Numbered from the stretch's first letter, positions 10,457 through 18,657 are shown. The stretch is DNA of 64,000 bases from Luteimonas sp. S4-F44 (GCF_022637415.1 NZ_CP093340.1:620001-684000), one strand, 5' to 3'. Translations and numbers: made by a program. The notes: generated by a model not told the origin, from the letters alone.

Positions 10457-11553
10457 ACTTCGCGCCGATCCCCGAACTGCTCGAAGAGATCCGCGCCGGC
10501 CGGATGGTCGTCGTCGTCGACGACGAGGACCGCGAGAACGAGGGCGACCTGATCATGGCCGCCGAACTGGTCCGGCCGGCCGACATCAATTTCATGGTCA
10601 CCCACGGCCGCGGTCTGGTCTGCCTGCCGCTGACCGCCGACCGCGCGACCCAGTTGGGGCTGGCGCCGATGGTGCGGGCCAATACCGCGCAGTTCCAGAC
10701 CAACTTCACGGTCAGCATCGAGGCCGCCGAGGGCGTGACCACCGGCATTTCGGCGCACGATCGCGCCCATACCATTCGCACCGCGGTCCGCCCGAATGCG
10801 CGGCCCGAGGACCTGCACCAGCCCGGCCACATCTTCCCGCTGATCGCCCAGCCCGGCGGCGTGCTGACGCGCGCCGGTCACACCGAGGCCGGCGTGGACC
10901 TGGCGATGCTGGCGGGACTGGAGCCGGCAGGCGTGCTGGTGGAGATCCTCAACCCTGACGGCAGCATGGCGCGCCGCCCGGAACTCGAAGCGTTCGCGCG
11001 CGAGCATGGGCTGAAGATGGGCTCGATCGCCGACCTGATCGCCTACCGCCTGAGCACCGAGCGCACCGTCGAGCGCATCGACGAGCGCGAGATCGAGACC
11101 GAGTTCGGCCCGTTCCGGCTGGTGACCTATCGCGACCGGATCGCGCACGAGCTGCATTTCGCGCTGGTCCGCGGCACGCTCGATGCGGCCACCCCGACGC
11201 TGGTCCGTGTGCAGGTCGAGAACCCGCTGGCCGATCTGCTGCACTGGCGCCGCGACGATTTCGGGGTGGCCGCTACCGACGCGCTGCGCGCGATCGCCGC
11301 CGAGGGACAGGGCGTGATGGTCGTGCTGTCGGCACCGCGCGATGCCGATGGCCTGCTGGCGCGGCTGCGACAGGAGCCGGTCGTGCGTCCGCCGGGCAAG
11401 GACAAGGATGTCGGCCAGTGGCGGCGCAACGGTGCCGGCGCGCAGATCCTCGCCGACCTGGGCCTGGGCCGGCTGCGCGTGCTGGGTCCCCCGCGCCGCC
11501 AGATCGGCCTGGCCGGCTACGGGCTGGAGGTCGTGGAGACCGTTCCGGCATGA
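10453..11553 (+). CDS. ribB: 3,4-dihydroxy-2-butanone 4-phosphate synthase with degenerate GTP cyclohydrolase II domain (RibBX-type)
   Basis: A 366-residue two-domain protein. Residues ~1-205 are a complete DHBP synthase (ribulose-5-phosphate to DHBP + formate), with metal/substrate motif 'DDEDRENEGD' (23-32) and 'AGHTEAGVDL'. Residues ~210-366 align in length and ends with GTP cyclohydrolase II, but the zinc-cysteine signature (HSECLTGD then RCDCG) is replaced by 'RVQVENPLADLLHW', with no cysteines anywhere in the domain. It should therefore not hydrolyse GTP. This matches the RibBX proteins described in other Proteobacteria, where an independent RibA does that step. Automatic annotation as ribBA/ribAB would be misleading. 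Start overlaps ribE by 4 nt. Confidence 0.92.
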   Translation: MNFAPIPELLEEIRAGRMVVVVDDEDRENEGDLIMAAELVRPADINFMVTHGRGLVCLPLTADRATQLGLAPMVRANTAQFQTNFTVSIEAAEGVTTGISAHDRAHTIRTAVRPNARPEDLHQPGHIFPLIAQPGGVLTRAGHTEAGVDLAMLAGLEPAGVLVEILNPDGSMARRPELEAFAREHGLKMGSIADLIAYRLSTERTVERIDEREIETEFGPFRLVTYRDRIAHELHFALVRGTLDAATPTLVRVQVENPLADLLHWRRDDFGVAATDALRAIAAEGQGVMVVLSAPRDADGLLARLRQEPVVRPPGKDKDVGQWRRNGAGAQILADLGLGRLRVLGPPRRQIGLAGYGLEVVETVPA

Positions 11554-11587
11554 CGCGCGCTAAACTGGCCGGCCTGAGCGAGACCCC

Positions 11588-12061
11588 ATGCCCATGAGCC
11601 ACATCGAAGGCGACCTGCGCGCCCCGGCCGGCACGCGCTATGCGATCGTCGCCAGCCGCTGGAATCCCAAGATCACCGACGCCCTCGTCGCCGGCGCGCG
11701 CAAGGCGTTCGCCGACCACGGCGTCGCCGAGGCCGCGGTCGACGTGGTGCGCGTGCCCGGCGCCTGGGAGATCCCGCTGGCGTGCGCGCGCCTTGCCGCG
11801 GCCGGCGGCCACGCCGCGTTGCTGGCGCTGGGCTGCGTGGTGCGCGGCGACACCCGACACTATGAGCAGGTGGCCGACGGCTGCAGCGATGCGCTGATGC
11901 GCATCGCGCTCGATGCCGGTGTGCCGGTCGCCAACGGCGTGCTCGCGGTCGAGGACTATGGCGACGCCGAGAAGCGGGCCGGTGGCAGCCACGGCAACAA
12001 GGGCGAGGAGGCGGCGCTGGTCGCCATCGAAATGAGCAACCTGCTGGACAAGATCGGATGA
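11588..12061 (+). CDS. ribH: 6,7-dimethyl-8-ribityllumazine synthase
   Basis: A 157-residue enzyme condensing the pyrimidine intermediate with DHBP to form lumazine, usually a 60-subunit shell or pentamers. Motifs: '[16 protein letters not shown]' (substrate pocket), '[11 protein letters not shown]', '[18 protein letters not shown]' with catalytic His91, and '[14 protein letters not shown]' (phosphate binding). Arg at the position usually held by Pro (GDTPH) is a mild variation. ATG 11588 and 11594 are both possible. The 34-bp gap from ribBX holds a weak -10-like TAAACT, so a minor internal promoter is possible. The stop overlaps nusB by 4 nt. Confidence 0.96.
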   Translation: MPMSHIEGDLRAPAGTRYAIVASRWNPKITDALVAGARKAFADHGVAEAAVDVVRVPGAWEIPLACARLAAAGGHAALLALGCVVRGDTRHYEQVADGCSDALMRIALDAGVPVANGVLAVEDYGDAEKRAGGSHGNKGEEAALVAIEMSNLLDKIG

Positions 12062-12522
12062 CCCAGACCCGCAAACCCCATGGCGTCGACCCGGTACTGC
12101 GCTCGCGCGCGCGTCGCCGCGCGCTGCAGGCCGTCTACGCAATGCAGATGTCGGGCGCGCAGGCGCGCGAGATCGTCGCGCAGTTCGCGCACGAACAGGC
12201 CAAGGAAGTCGCCGATCTGGCGTACTTCGAGGACTTGGTGCACGGCGTGGGCAGCCGCTACCGCGAGCTCGACGCCGCGCTGGCGCCATTCCTCGACCGC
12301 GAGATCGACGAAGTGGACCCGATCGAGCGCGCGATGCTGCGCATCGCCGCCTACGAACTGCAGCACCGCGTCGACGTGCCCTACCGCGTGGTCATCGACG
12401 AGGCCCTGCGCACGGTCAAGCGCTTCGGCTCCGAGCACGGCCACACCTACGTCAACGGCGTGCTCGACCGCGCCGCCGCGCAGTGGCGCGCGCCCGAGGT
12501 CGGGGCGTTGCGCGGCCGCTGA
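12058..12522 (+). CDS. nusB: Transcription antitermination factor NusB
   Basis: A 154-residue all-helical RNA-binding protein that with NusE (S10) recognises boxA in rRNA operons. '[19 protein letters not shown]' (arginine-rich N-terminal helix), '[19 protein letters not shown]', '[16 protein letters not shown]' and '[33 protein letters not shown]' are conserved NusB segments. ribH-nusB-thiL is a standard proteobacterial gene order. ATG overlaps the ribH stop by 4 nt. Being downstream of the FMN riboswitch, its level may drop when flavin is high unless an internal promoter compensates. Confidence 0.97.
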   Translation: MTQTRKPHGVDPVLRSRARRRALQAVYAMQMSGAQAREIVAQFAHEQAKEVADLAYFEDLVHGVGSRYRELDAALAPFLDREIDEVDPIERAMLRIAAYELQHRVDVPYRVVIDEALRTVKRFGSEHGHTYVNGVLDRAAAQWRAPEVGALRGR

Positions 12523-12544
12523 GCGCCGTCGCGCCCGCGCACCG

Positions 12545-13501
12545 ATGGCCGGCGAGTTCGCGCTGATCGACCGCCTCCGCGCCCGCGTGGTGCAGCGGGG
12601 CGATGTAGTGCTGGGCATCGGCGACGATGCCGCGCTGCTGGCGCCTGAGCCGGGGGCGCAACTCGTGGTCGCGATGGACACGCTCAATAGCGGCGTGCAT
12701 TTCCCCGATGACACCGCCGCGGCCGACATCGGCTGGAAGGCGCTGGCGGTCAACCTCTCGGACCTGGCCGCGATGGGCGCACGCCCGGCCTGGTGCACCT
12801 TGTCGCTGTCGCTGCCGACCCCCGATGCCGATTGGATCGATGCCTTTCTCGACGGCTTCGACGCGCTGGCGCGTCCGCACGCGGTCGCGCTGGTCGGTGG
12901 CGACACCACGCGCGGCCCGCTTTCGGTCTGCGTCACCGTGCACGGCCTCGTCGCCCCCGGCCATGCCCTGCGGCGCGACGGCGCGCAGGTCGGCGACGAC
13001 GTCTGGGTCAGCGGCACCCTGGGCGATGCGGCGGCCGCACTTGCGCAGTGGACGCAGGGCGGGGCACGCGACGCCGAACTGCGCCGCCGGCTCGACCGCC
13101 CGGCCCCGCGGCTTGCGCTGGGTCAGGCGCTGGCGGCGCATGCCCATGCCGCGATCGATGTGTCCGACGGCCTGCTGGCCGACCTCGGCCATGTCTGCCG
13201 GGCGAGTGGGGTGGCGGCGCAGATCGATGTCGATGCCCTGCCGGCCTCCGAGGCGCTGCGGCGCGCGATCGCTGATCCTGGGCAGCGGCGTGCGCTGCAG
13301 GCCGCGGGCGGCGACGACTACGAACTGTGTTTCACCGCCCCCGCGCATGCGCGCGCGGCGGTCGACGCAGTCTCGCGGGCCAGCGGTACCCCGGCGATCC
13401 GGATCGGGCGCATCGTGGCCGGCGACGGCGTCGTTGTGCACACCGGCGACGGCGCCGCCTGGACGCCGGCGCGCGCCGGCTGGGACCATTTCGCCGGCTG
13501 A
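12545..13501 (+). CDS. thiL: Thiamine-monophosphate kinase
   Basis: A 318-residue AIR-synthase/PurM-fold kinase making thiamine diphosphate from thiamine monophosphate. Motifs: 'GEFALIDRL', 'GIGDDAALL' (Mg/ATP), 'DTLNSGVHFP', 'KALAVNLSDLAAMGARP', 'GGDTTRG' and 'DVSDGLLADLGHVC'. The frame is open to 12080, but the ATG at 12545 gives the canonical ThiL N-terminus, 22 bp after nusB. The last ~60 residues are variable as in the family. It ends one base before the convergent thioredoxin gene, so both 3' ends are packed back to back with no terminator. Confidence 0.95.
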   Translation: MAGEFALIDRLRARVVQRGDVVLGIGDDAALLAPEPGAQLVVAMDTLNSGVHFPDDTAAADIGWKALAVNLSDLAAMGARPAWCTLSLSLPTPDADWIDAFLDGFDALARPHAVALVGGDTTRGPLSVCVTVHGLVAPGHALRRDGAQVGDDVWVSGTLGDAAAALAQWTQGGARDAELRRRLDRPAPRLALGQALAAHAHAAIDVSDGLLADLGHVCRASGVAAQIDVDALPASEALRRAIADPGQRRALQAAGGDDYELCFTAPAHARAAVDAVSRASGTPAIRIGRIVAGDGVVVHTGDGAAWTPARAGWDHFAG

Positions 13502-13502
13502 A

Positions 13503-14060
13503 TCAGCGCGATGCGGTGTCGGGCGCCGGGCGCGTGCGCACTTCGTCGGGCAGCAGGCTCAGCACTTCGTCGATGATGCCGGGCAAGGACTGCTCGCTGT
13601 AGCCGCGATGGGTGAAGGCCACGCGGCCCTCGCGGTCGAGCATGAACATGTGCGGCAGCGTCCGCACGCCGTAGAGATCGCTGATACGGCCGCGCGAGTC
13701 GGGCACCCAGGTCAGATCGATGTCGCGATTCTTGCGGACCACGTCGTTGAAGTCCGGGCGCGGTTCCTTGTAGTTGATCGCGATGACTTCGAGCGCATCG
13801 CGGCCCACCACGCGTTGGAAATGGCCCAGCACTGGCAGTTCCTTGCGGCAGGGCGGACACCAGGAGGCCCAGAAGGTCACGATCACGACCTTGCCGCGCA
13901 GCGCGCCAAGGTCAACGTCGCGGCCCGCGCGGTCCTTGCCGAGCAACGGTGGTGGCAGGCTGCCGACCGCCGGTGGCGTTGCGTCCTGGGCGGACGCGCT
14001 GCCCAGCGCAGCGGTGAGCAGCAGACAGGCCAGCACGCAGCTGACGATCGATCGCCTCAT
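13503..14060 (-). CDS. Periplasmic TlpA/ResA-like thioredoxin
   Basis: A 185-residue exported thiol-disulfide protein. Residues 1-24 are a Sec signal peptide (MRRS, then 'IVSCVLACLLLTAALGSASA', cleavage near 24). The redox motif 'WCPPC' is at 67-71 inside 'VTFWASWCPPCRKE', and the cis-proline loop reads 'GVRTLPHMF'. This matches TlpA/ResA proteins that reduce cytochrome c apoproteins or other periplasmic cysteines, but there are no ccm genes nearby and the substrate cannot be named. The frame continues upstream to 14195, but only the ATG at 14060 gives a signal peptide. It converges on thiL with 1 bp between stops. Confidence 0.85.
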   Translation of the reverse strand: MRRSIVSCVLACLLLTAALGSASAQDATPPAVGSLPPPLLGKDRAGRDVDLGALRGKVVIVTFWASWCPPCRKELPVLGHFQRVVGRDALEVIAINYKEPRPDFNDVVRKNRDIDLTWVPDSRGRISDLYGVRTLPHMFMLDREGRVAFTHRGYSEQSLPGIIDEVLSLLPDEVRTRPAPDTASR

Positions 14061-14210
14061 CCCTGAATCCCCTGTGGTTCCCCGTGCCGATCTTCGCATG
14101 CGCACGGCTGGATGCGTATCGGGCCCTGGTCTGCCAGTGGTCTGGGCGATGGTGACGAGGCTGCAGGCGCGCGCGCCGACGAACGCCAACCGCATGGCGC
14201 GAACCGATCC

Positions 14211-14591
14211 TCAATCGTCCGCGCGAAACGCATCCTCGATCCAGCGCAGCGTCGGCGCGGCCGCATCGCCGGTGGTTTCCACGACATCGAAGCGGCAGGG
14301 CAGGTCGCGCAGCCGCGGCTGGCGTGACAGGAACAACTGCGCCGCCAGCACGACCCGGCGGCGCTTGCCGGCATCGATCGAGGCCGCGCCGCCGCCAAAG
14401 CGCAGGTTGCGACGATGTCGCACCTCGACGAACACGATGGTTGCAGTCACGCCGCGCTTATCGCGCATGACCAGGTCCAGTTCGCCACCGCGGTAGCCGA
14501 CGTTGGCGGCGAGCAGGGTCAGTCCGGCCGCTTGCAGGTGCGCCAGCGCCGCCTGTTCGGCGGCCTGGCCGTCACTGCGGCGATCGTTCAA
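14211..14591 (-). CDS. yraN: YraN family protein (UPF0102, nuclease-like)
   Basis: A 126-residue protein of the UPF0102 family, which has a restriction-endonuclease-like fold: '[13 protein letters not shown]' and 'IVFVEVRHR' correspond to the Glu-Asp...Glu-X-Lys/Arg active-site layout. No function is established; it may act on DNA or Holliday-type structures. The N-terminus '[17 protein letters not shown]' (usually G-x-x-E-x-x-A) is typical. Its start overlaps the lpoA stop by 4 nt, reproducing the E. coli yraL-yraM-yraN neighbourhood (rsmI-lpoA-yraN). About 150 bp separate it from the thioredoxin gene. Confidence 0.92.
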   Translation of the reverse strand: MNDRRSDGQAAEQAALAHLQAAGLTLLAANVGYRGGELDLVMRDKRGVTATIVFVEVRHRRNLRFGGGAASIDAGKRRRVVLAAQLFLSRQPRLRDLPCRFDVVETTGDAAAPTLRWIEDAFRADD

Positions 14592-15817
14592 CCGCCGACG
14601 TCCGCCTGTGCCACCACGCGACCGCCGCGCCAGGTCGCCCAGGCCGGCTGGCGCACGACCTGGCCGCCGGGGCCGATGCGCAGCATGCCGGTGGCGCCGC
14701 CAACGCCGGCCTCGGCATTGCGGCTCAGGTGTTCGAGGTAGCCGCTCAGCAGCCAGGCATCGAAGCCGAACGCGAACAACCGCGCCGCGCCGCCGCGCGC
14801 GGTCGGCAGGTCGCGGGCGATCGTTGCCTGCGGCGGCAGCGAACGCGCGCTGGCCCCGGTCGACCAGCTTTCGGTCGGGAACACGATGCCGTCCAGGATC
14901 TGGTCTTCTTCCGGCTTGCCAGTGCCCGCGGTGAGCTGCGAGGTGCCCAGACGCAGCCGGCTCCCGAGTCCGGCGACCGACAGCTGCGGCGCGATCACGC
15001 GCGCCTGGTTGCCGCGGATCGCGAGGAACACCGCATCCACGCCCGTCCCTGCGGTCACCGCATTGCGGAACGCGGCGGTCTGGTCGACCGGGGTGTCGCC
15101 GACGATCGCGATCGTGCCGACGATGCTGCCACCGGCCTGGGTCAGGCGCGCGCGCAGCGCGTCAACGCTGCGCCGCGCGTTGTCGTCGCCGTTGCTGAGC
15201 ACCAGCACATTGCGGGCGTTGCGGGCCAGCAGGTACTGCGCGGCTGCATCGCCTTCGTCCTCCGGTGCCAGCGAGAACGCCGCCGAATTTTCCGGCGGCG
15301 TCACCGCGCCGCGGTTGAGTGCGAGCAGCGGCACCGCCGGCGCCGACTGCATGACCGCGTCGACCTCGTCGCGGCCCAGCGGCCCGACGATCTGGTCGGC
15401 GCCCTCCGCGACCGCGCGGGCATAGGCGCCGGCGGCGCCGGCCGGGGTGCCGGCGGTGTCGTAGAAGGCCAGTTCGGGCCGCGTGCGGCGCTCGCCGTAG
15501 TAGCCGGCCAGCAGGCCGTCCCGGACCGGGCCGGCCGCGGTCGCCAGTGCGCCGCTCATCGGCAGCAGCACTGCGAGCTTGCGCGGGGGGCGGTAGCCGT
15601 CGGATTCGGCGGGCGGGCGGGCGTCGTCGAACTGCCAGCGTCCGGGTTCGGCGGGGACGACGTCGCCGGGCCCGGGGCCGGCGGTGCCGGTGGTGCGCAC
15701 GGTCGCGCACCCGGCGATCAGCGCCACCAGAGCCACCGCCACCATCGGGCGGGTGGCGCTGCCGGGACGGAGGACGCGCGGGGTCGCGTGCGCGGTCTGG
15801 GCCTGGGTTGCTGTCAT
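14588..15817 (-). CDS. lpoA: Penicillin-binding protein activator LpoA/LppC, short form lacking the TPR domain
   Basis: A 409-residue outer-membrane lipoprotein that in E. coli reaches through peptidoglycan to stimulate PBP1a. A hydrophobic segment ends in lipobox 'LIAGC' with Cys37 as lipidation site. From ~80 onward the protein has a periplasmic-binding fold ('[27 protein letters not shown]', '[14 protein letters not shown]', 'LLALNRG'), which is the C-terminal domain of LpoA. E. coli LpoA is ~680 residues with an N-terminal TPR-like domain that is absent here, so PBP1a contact may differ. It diverges from rsmI with 55 bp between starts. Confidence 0.88.
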   Translation of the reverse strand: MTATQAQTAHATPRVLRPGSATRPMVAVALVALIAGCATVRTTGTAGPGPGDVVPAEPGRWQFDDARPPAESDGYRPPRKLAVLLPMSGALATAAGPVRDGLLAGYYGERRTRPELAFYDTAGTPAGAAGAYARAVAEGADQIVGPLGRDEVDAVMQSAPAVPLLALNRGAVTPPENSAAFSLAPEDEGDAAAQYLLARNARNVLVLSNGDDNARRSVDALRARLTQAGGSIVGTIAIVGDTPVDQTAAFRNAVTAGTGVDAVFLAIRGNQARVIAPQLSVAGLGSRLRLGTSQLTAGTGKPEEDQILDGIVFPTESWSTGASARSLPPQATIARDLPTARGGAARLFAFGFDAWLLSGYLEHLSRNAEAGVGGATGMLRIGPGGQVVRQPAWATWRGGRVVAQADVGG

Positions 15818-15872
15818 GTCGCGGTTCCGCTGCGGGATAATGGCCGCATTCTAGCGTTCCGCTGTGGAGACG

Positions 15873-16730
15873 ATGACTGCATCCGCCCGACCCACGCCCG
15901 CGCCGGGCGTCCTGCACGTCGTCGCCACGCCGATCGGCAATCTGGGCGACCTGTCGCCCCGCGCGCAGCAGGTGTTGCGCGATGTCGATGCGATCTGCGC
16001 CGAGGACACCCGGCACACCCGCCAGTTGCTCGGCCATTTCGGCATCGAGCGGCCGCTGGTCGCACTGCACGAGCACAACGAGGACGGGCTCGCCGGCCGC
16101 CTGGTGGCGCGCCTGGCTGCCGGCGAGTCGCTGGCACTGGTCAGCGATGCCGGTACCCCGCTGGTCAGCGATCCGGGCTTCCGGCTGGTGGCCGCCGCGC
16201 GTGCGGCCGGCCTGCGGGTGTCGCCGGTGCCGGGGGCCAGCGCGCTGATCGCCGCGCTGAGCGTGGCCGGCCTGCCCAGCGACCGCTTCGTATTCGAGGG
16301 CTTTCTGCCGGCGAAGGCCGGCGCGCGCCGCGAACGGCTGCAGGCGCTCGCCGCCGAACCGCGCACCTTGTTGTTCTACGAAGCCTCGCACCGGATCGAC
16401 GCGATGCTCAGCGATGCAGTCGCTGCATTCGGTCCCACGCGCCGCGCGGTTGTCGCGCGCGAACTCACCAAGTTGTTCGAGACCGTGCTCGACGGCGATC
16501 TGGCGACCTTGCACGCGCGCGTGGTCGCCGACGCCGACCAGCGCAAGGGCGAGTTCGTGGTGCTCGTCGAAGGCGCCCCCGCGTCCGAGGACGCGGCGCT
16601 GGCGGAAGGGCGGCGGCTCTACGCCGCGCTCGCGCGTCACTTGCCGCCGTCGACCGCCGCCAAGGTTGCCGCCGAGCTCAGCGGCGCCCCGCGCAAGGCG
16701 TTGTACGGACAGGGAACTCCCGACGCCTGA
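15873..16730 (+). CDS. rsmI: 16S rRNA (cytidine1402-2'-O)-methyltransferase
   Basis: A 285-residue SAM-dependent methyltransferase that modifies C1402 in the ribosomal P site, together with RsmH, which is encoded 3 kb downstream. The tetrapyrrole-methylase fold shows 'VATPIGNLGDLSPRA', 'AEDTRHTRQLL', 'LVSDAGTPLVSDPG' and 'VPGASALIAALSVAGLP'. A GTG at 15864 is in frame, but ATG 15873 has GGAG at 15866-15869 and gives the standard N-terminus. A -10-like GATAAT lies at 15836-15841. The tail 'AKVAAELSGAPRKALYG' is conserved in RsmI. Confidence 0.96.
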   Translation: MTASARPTPAPGVLHVVATPIGNLGDLSPRAQQVLRDVDAICAEDTRHTRQLLGHFGIERPLVALHEHNEDGLAGRLVARLAAGESLALVSDAGTPLVSDPGFRLVAAARAAGLRVSPVPGASALIAALSVAGLPSDRFVFEGFLPAKAGARRERLQALAAEPRTLLFYEASHRIDAMLSDAVAAFGPTRRAVVARELTKLFETVLDGDLATLHARVVADADQRKGEFVVLVEGAPASEDAALAEGRRLYAALARHLPPSTAAKVAAELSGAPRKALYGQGTPDA

Positions 16731-16768
16731 ACGGGTCGAACGGCATCCATAGCAAGGACGCTGTTCGT

Positions 16769-17638
16769 ATGTCTCGACCCCTGCGCCGTCTGGCGATCGT
16801 CGCGTTCTGTGTGGTGCTGGCCGGTTGTGCCTTGCGCGTGCAGGAATCGCATCTTGTCCGGCCGATGCCGGCGCCGCCCACCGACCTGGCCGCGCTGCGT
16901 GCCGAGTACCCTGCGTATACCGCGACCGAGACGCGGATCGCAACGCCCGACGACGCCTCGCTGTACCAACTGCGGTTGCAGCGGCCCGATGCCCGGGCGA
17001 CGGTGCTGTACTTCGGCGGCAACGGCTATCGCATCGGCCTGCATGCCAAATACGCGCTGCGGGCCTACGACGCCTTGCCGGTGGACCTGGTGCTGGTCGA
17101 TCACCGCGGCTACGGCGGCAGCACCGGCACGCCGACGATCGCCGCGCTGCAGGCCGATGCCCTGCAGGTCTACGACACGCTGCGCGCCGAGACCGCGGGG
17201 TCGGGCCGGCCGTTGATCGTGCACGGGCAATCGTTGGGGAGCTTCCTCGCCGGCCATGTCGCCGATGCGCGCACGCTCGATGGACTGGTGCTCGAGAGTT
17301 CGATGACCACGGCCGAGGACTGGGCCGCGGCGATGCGCGCCCGTTCTGGGCTCTGGACGCGGCTGTCGGTGCGCCGCTTCGACATCGCACCGGCGTTGCA
17401 GCAGGCCGGCAACCTCGAGGTCGCCAGGCGGCTGGACGAGCCGGTGCTGTTCGTCGTCGGCGAACGCGATGTCGTCACCGCGCCGCGGTTCTCGCAGGCG
17501 CTGTTCGACGCGGTGCCGCTGCCGTCCCAGGACAAGCGCCTGGAAATCGTGCCCGAGCGCGGCCACAACGACGCATCGTTCTCGTCGCAGTTCCGCGCCG
17601 CGATGCTGGCGCTGCTCGACCGGGTCGAGCGCGACTGA
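16769..17638 (+). CDS. Alpha/beta-hydrolase lipoprotein
   Basis: A 289-residue predicted lipoprotein: signal 'LAIVAFCVVLAGC' with lipidation Cys20. The mature part is an alpha/beta hydrolase of the BAAT/serine-aminopeptidase S33 type: oxyanion region 'VLYFGGNGYRIG', 'VDHRGYGGSTGTP', nucleophile Ser~155 in 'GQSLGS', acid in 'VGERDVV' (~234) and His in 'ERGHND' (~266). The complete triad suggests an active esterase or peptidase at the outer membrane or periplasm; the substrate is unknown. It is a single gene, 38 bp after rsmI and 59 bp before rnpB. Confidence 0.85.
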   Translation: MSRPLRRLAIVAFCVVLAGCALRVQESHLVRPMPAPPTDLAALRAEYPAYTATETRIATPDDASLYQLRLQRPDARATVLYFGGNGYRIGLHAKYALRAYDALPVDLVLVDHRGYGGSTGTPTIAALQADALQVYDTLRAETAGSGRPLIVHGQSLGSFLAGHVADARTLDGLVLESSMTTAEDWAAAMRARSGLWTRLSVRRFDIAPALQQAGNLEVARRLDEPVLFVVGERDVVTAPRFSQALFDAVPLPSQDKRLEIVPERGHNDASFSSQFRAAMLALLDRVERD

Positions 17639-17681
17639 GGCGGCAGTCGACGTGGCCGAGGCGACCACGGCCGGAGCGGCG

Positions 17682-17690
17682 TGCGACAAT
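17682..17690 (+). promoter_or_regulatory. rnpB promoter (extended -10)
   Basis: TGCGACAAT (TG-n-GACAAT) lies 8 bp before the predicted 5' end of the RNase P RNA, which is the right distance for a -10 element. The -35 region is weak. The placement relative to the RNA end is the main support. Confidence 0.5.
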
Positions 17691-17697
17691 GCGCGTC

Positions 17698-18082
17698 GGC
17701 GGAGTCGGCCGGACAGTCGCGTCGTCGGCCTTCACTTCGGTGGAGACCGGCGCCGAGGAAAGTCCGGGCTCCACAGGGCACGGTGCCAGGTAACGCCTGG
17801 GCGGCGCGAGCCGACGGAAAGTGCAACAGAAAGATACCGCCAGCGGCCCGGTCGTCTTCGGACGGCCAGGTGCGGGTAAGGGTGAAATGGTGCGGTAAGA
17901 GCGCACCGCGAGCCTGGTAACAGGCCGGCACGGCAAACCCCACCGGGAGCAAGACCAAATAGGGACCTCATGACGCGGCCCGCGTCGGGTCCGGGTAGGT
18001 TGCTCGAGCGTATCGGTGACGATGCGCCTAGAGGAATGACTGTCCACGACAGAACCCGGCTTACAGGCCGGCTCCGCCCCCT
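17698..18082 (+). ncRNA. rnpB: RNase P RNA component (class A)
   Basis: About 385 nt forming the catalytic RNA of RNase P, which cuts the 5' leader from pre-tRNAs. The ends pair: GGCGGAGTCGGCC (17698-17710) with GGCCGGCTCCGCC (18066-18078), helix P1. Universally conserved blocks include 'GAGGAAAGTCCGGGCTCCA' (17755-17773), 'AGGGTGAAATGGTGCGGTAA' (17879-17898), 'GAGCGCACCGCG', 'GGCAAACCCC' (17933-17942) and 'AGACCAAATAGGG' (17952-17964), closing with 'ACAGAACCCGGCTTACAGGC'. The P4 and J-regions are in place, so the gene looks functional. All reading frames over this interval are shadows. Confidence 0.97.
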
Positions 18083-18093
18083 TTCAACAAGCG

Positions 18094-18126
18094 GCCGACT
18101 TCCCCTGCGGCGCAGGGGAGGTCGGC
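18094..18126 (+). terminator. Strong hairpin after rnpB
   Basis: GCCGACTTCCCCTGC pairs with GCAGGGGAGGTCGGC over 15 bp with one T-G wobble and a 3-nt loop, 12 nt after the RNase P RNA end. No T-run follows, so it may be a palindromic repeat of the C/G-rich family that also serves as transcript end. Confidence 0.5.
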
Positions 18127-18247
18127 TCGTGCTGTGGGCTGGACGGGCTGCGTTGGTCGAGATGCAGTACGCGCGTCGAGGTCGCAGCGTTATGAACGCA
18201 GTGAGAGAGAAAGTCCCCCGGTCCTGCGAGCATCCGCCCCCACCCAA

Positions 18248-18360
18248 CCCTCCCCCGCTCGCGGGGGAGGGCGCGATCGCGGCGGTCGTCGCCATGCGCT
18301 GGAAGCCCCACCTCCCCCCGCGCTGCGGGGGAGGTCGCGCGCGCTGCGCGCGGGTGGGGT
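18248..18360. repeat. C/G-rich palindromic repeats (REP-like)
   Basis: Two adjacent palindromes built on CCTCCCCC...GGGGGAGG, 18248-18271 and roughly 18307-18359. Related palindromes occur after rnpB (18094-18126), after the M23 gene (36528-36550) and before dtd (61005-61034). Such dispersed intergenic palindromes are common in Xanthomonadaceae genomes; their function is not known from this sequence. Confidence 0.65.
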
Positions 18361-18512
18361 GGAGCTTTCCTAGGCCAAGTAGGACCACACGAGCGACGTT
18401 TCTGCGCGTCAACCCGTCGCACCTCGACGCGTGGCCTGCATTTGTTGCGATGCAACATGACGATTCCGTAAAGGCGACGTGACGGTGCCGTTCAGGTCCA
18501 GAAGTGACGCAT

Positions 18513-18527
18513 TCTCAAAATTTGAGA
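18513..18527. promoter_or_regulatory. Perfect palindrome upstream of mraZ (candidate operator)
   Basis: TCTCAAA-A-TTTGAGA is a perfect 15-bp palindrome about 105 bp before the mraZ -35. A dyad this AT-rich is unusual in this GC-rich chromosome and could bind a dimeric regulator. No regulator is assigned. Confidence 0.4.
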
Positions 18528-18540
18528 CGAAACAGACGCT

Positions 18541-18549
18541 TGTGGATAA
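18541..18549 (-). promoter_or_regulatory. Consensus DnaA box upstream of the dcw cluster
   Basis: TGTGGATAA is the exact reverse complement of the high-affinity DnaA box TTATCCACA. It lies 71 bp before the mraZ -35 element. A single box is not an origin, but it could let DnaA influence division gene expression; by-chance occurrence is also possible. Confidence 0.4.
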
Positions 18550-18619
18550 AGCTTGAACAAGTCTCTGAAGAGTGCTGCAAGTCATTGACCGGACAGGTGA
18601 AAAGCGCCGTACAAAGCTG

Positions 18620-18648
18620 TTGACAACCCGCAGACGCACTCCTAAGGT
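18620..18648 (+). promoter_or_regulatory. mraZ/dcw promoter
   Basis: A consensus -35 TTGACA (18620-18625) is followed after exactly 17 bp by -10 TAAGGT (18643-18648). Transcription would begin near 18655, directly at the MraZ repeats, about 75 nt before the mraZ start. As nearly all downstream genes overlap, this is probably the main promoter for the whole cluster. Confidence 0.65.
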
Positions 18649-18657
18649 GGCGACACG

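Larger units (their letters stand above)
18127..18619. other. Gene-free stretch between rnpB and the mraZ promoter, with C/G palindromes
   Basis: About 490 bp without a credible gene. It contains two palindromes of a dispersed family: 18248-18271 (CCCTCCCCCGC, two bases, GCGGGGGAGGG) and a larger nested one at about 18307-18359 (ACCTCCCCC...GGGGAGGT within an outer CCCCACC...GGTGGGG). The last ~150 bp are less GC-rich and hold a palindrome (18513-18527) and a DnaA-box sequence (18541-18549), listed separately. Confidence 0.7.

Noticed and set aside
11082..11553. An active GTP cyclohydrolase II domain in ribB
   Set aside because: No zinc cysteines and no GTP-binding motif are present.
18541..18549. 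A replication origin at the DnaA box upstream of mraZ
   Set aside because: Only one box is present, without a box cluster, AT-rich unwinding element or the dnaA/dnaN/gyrB neighbourhood.
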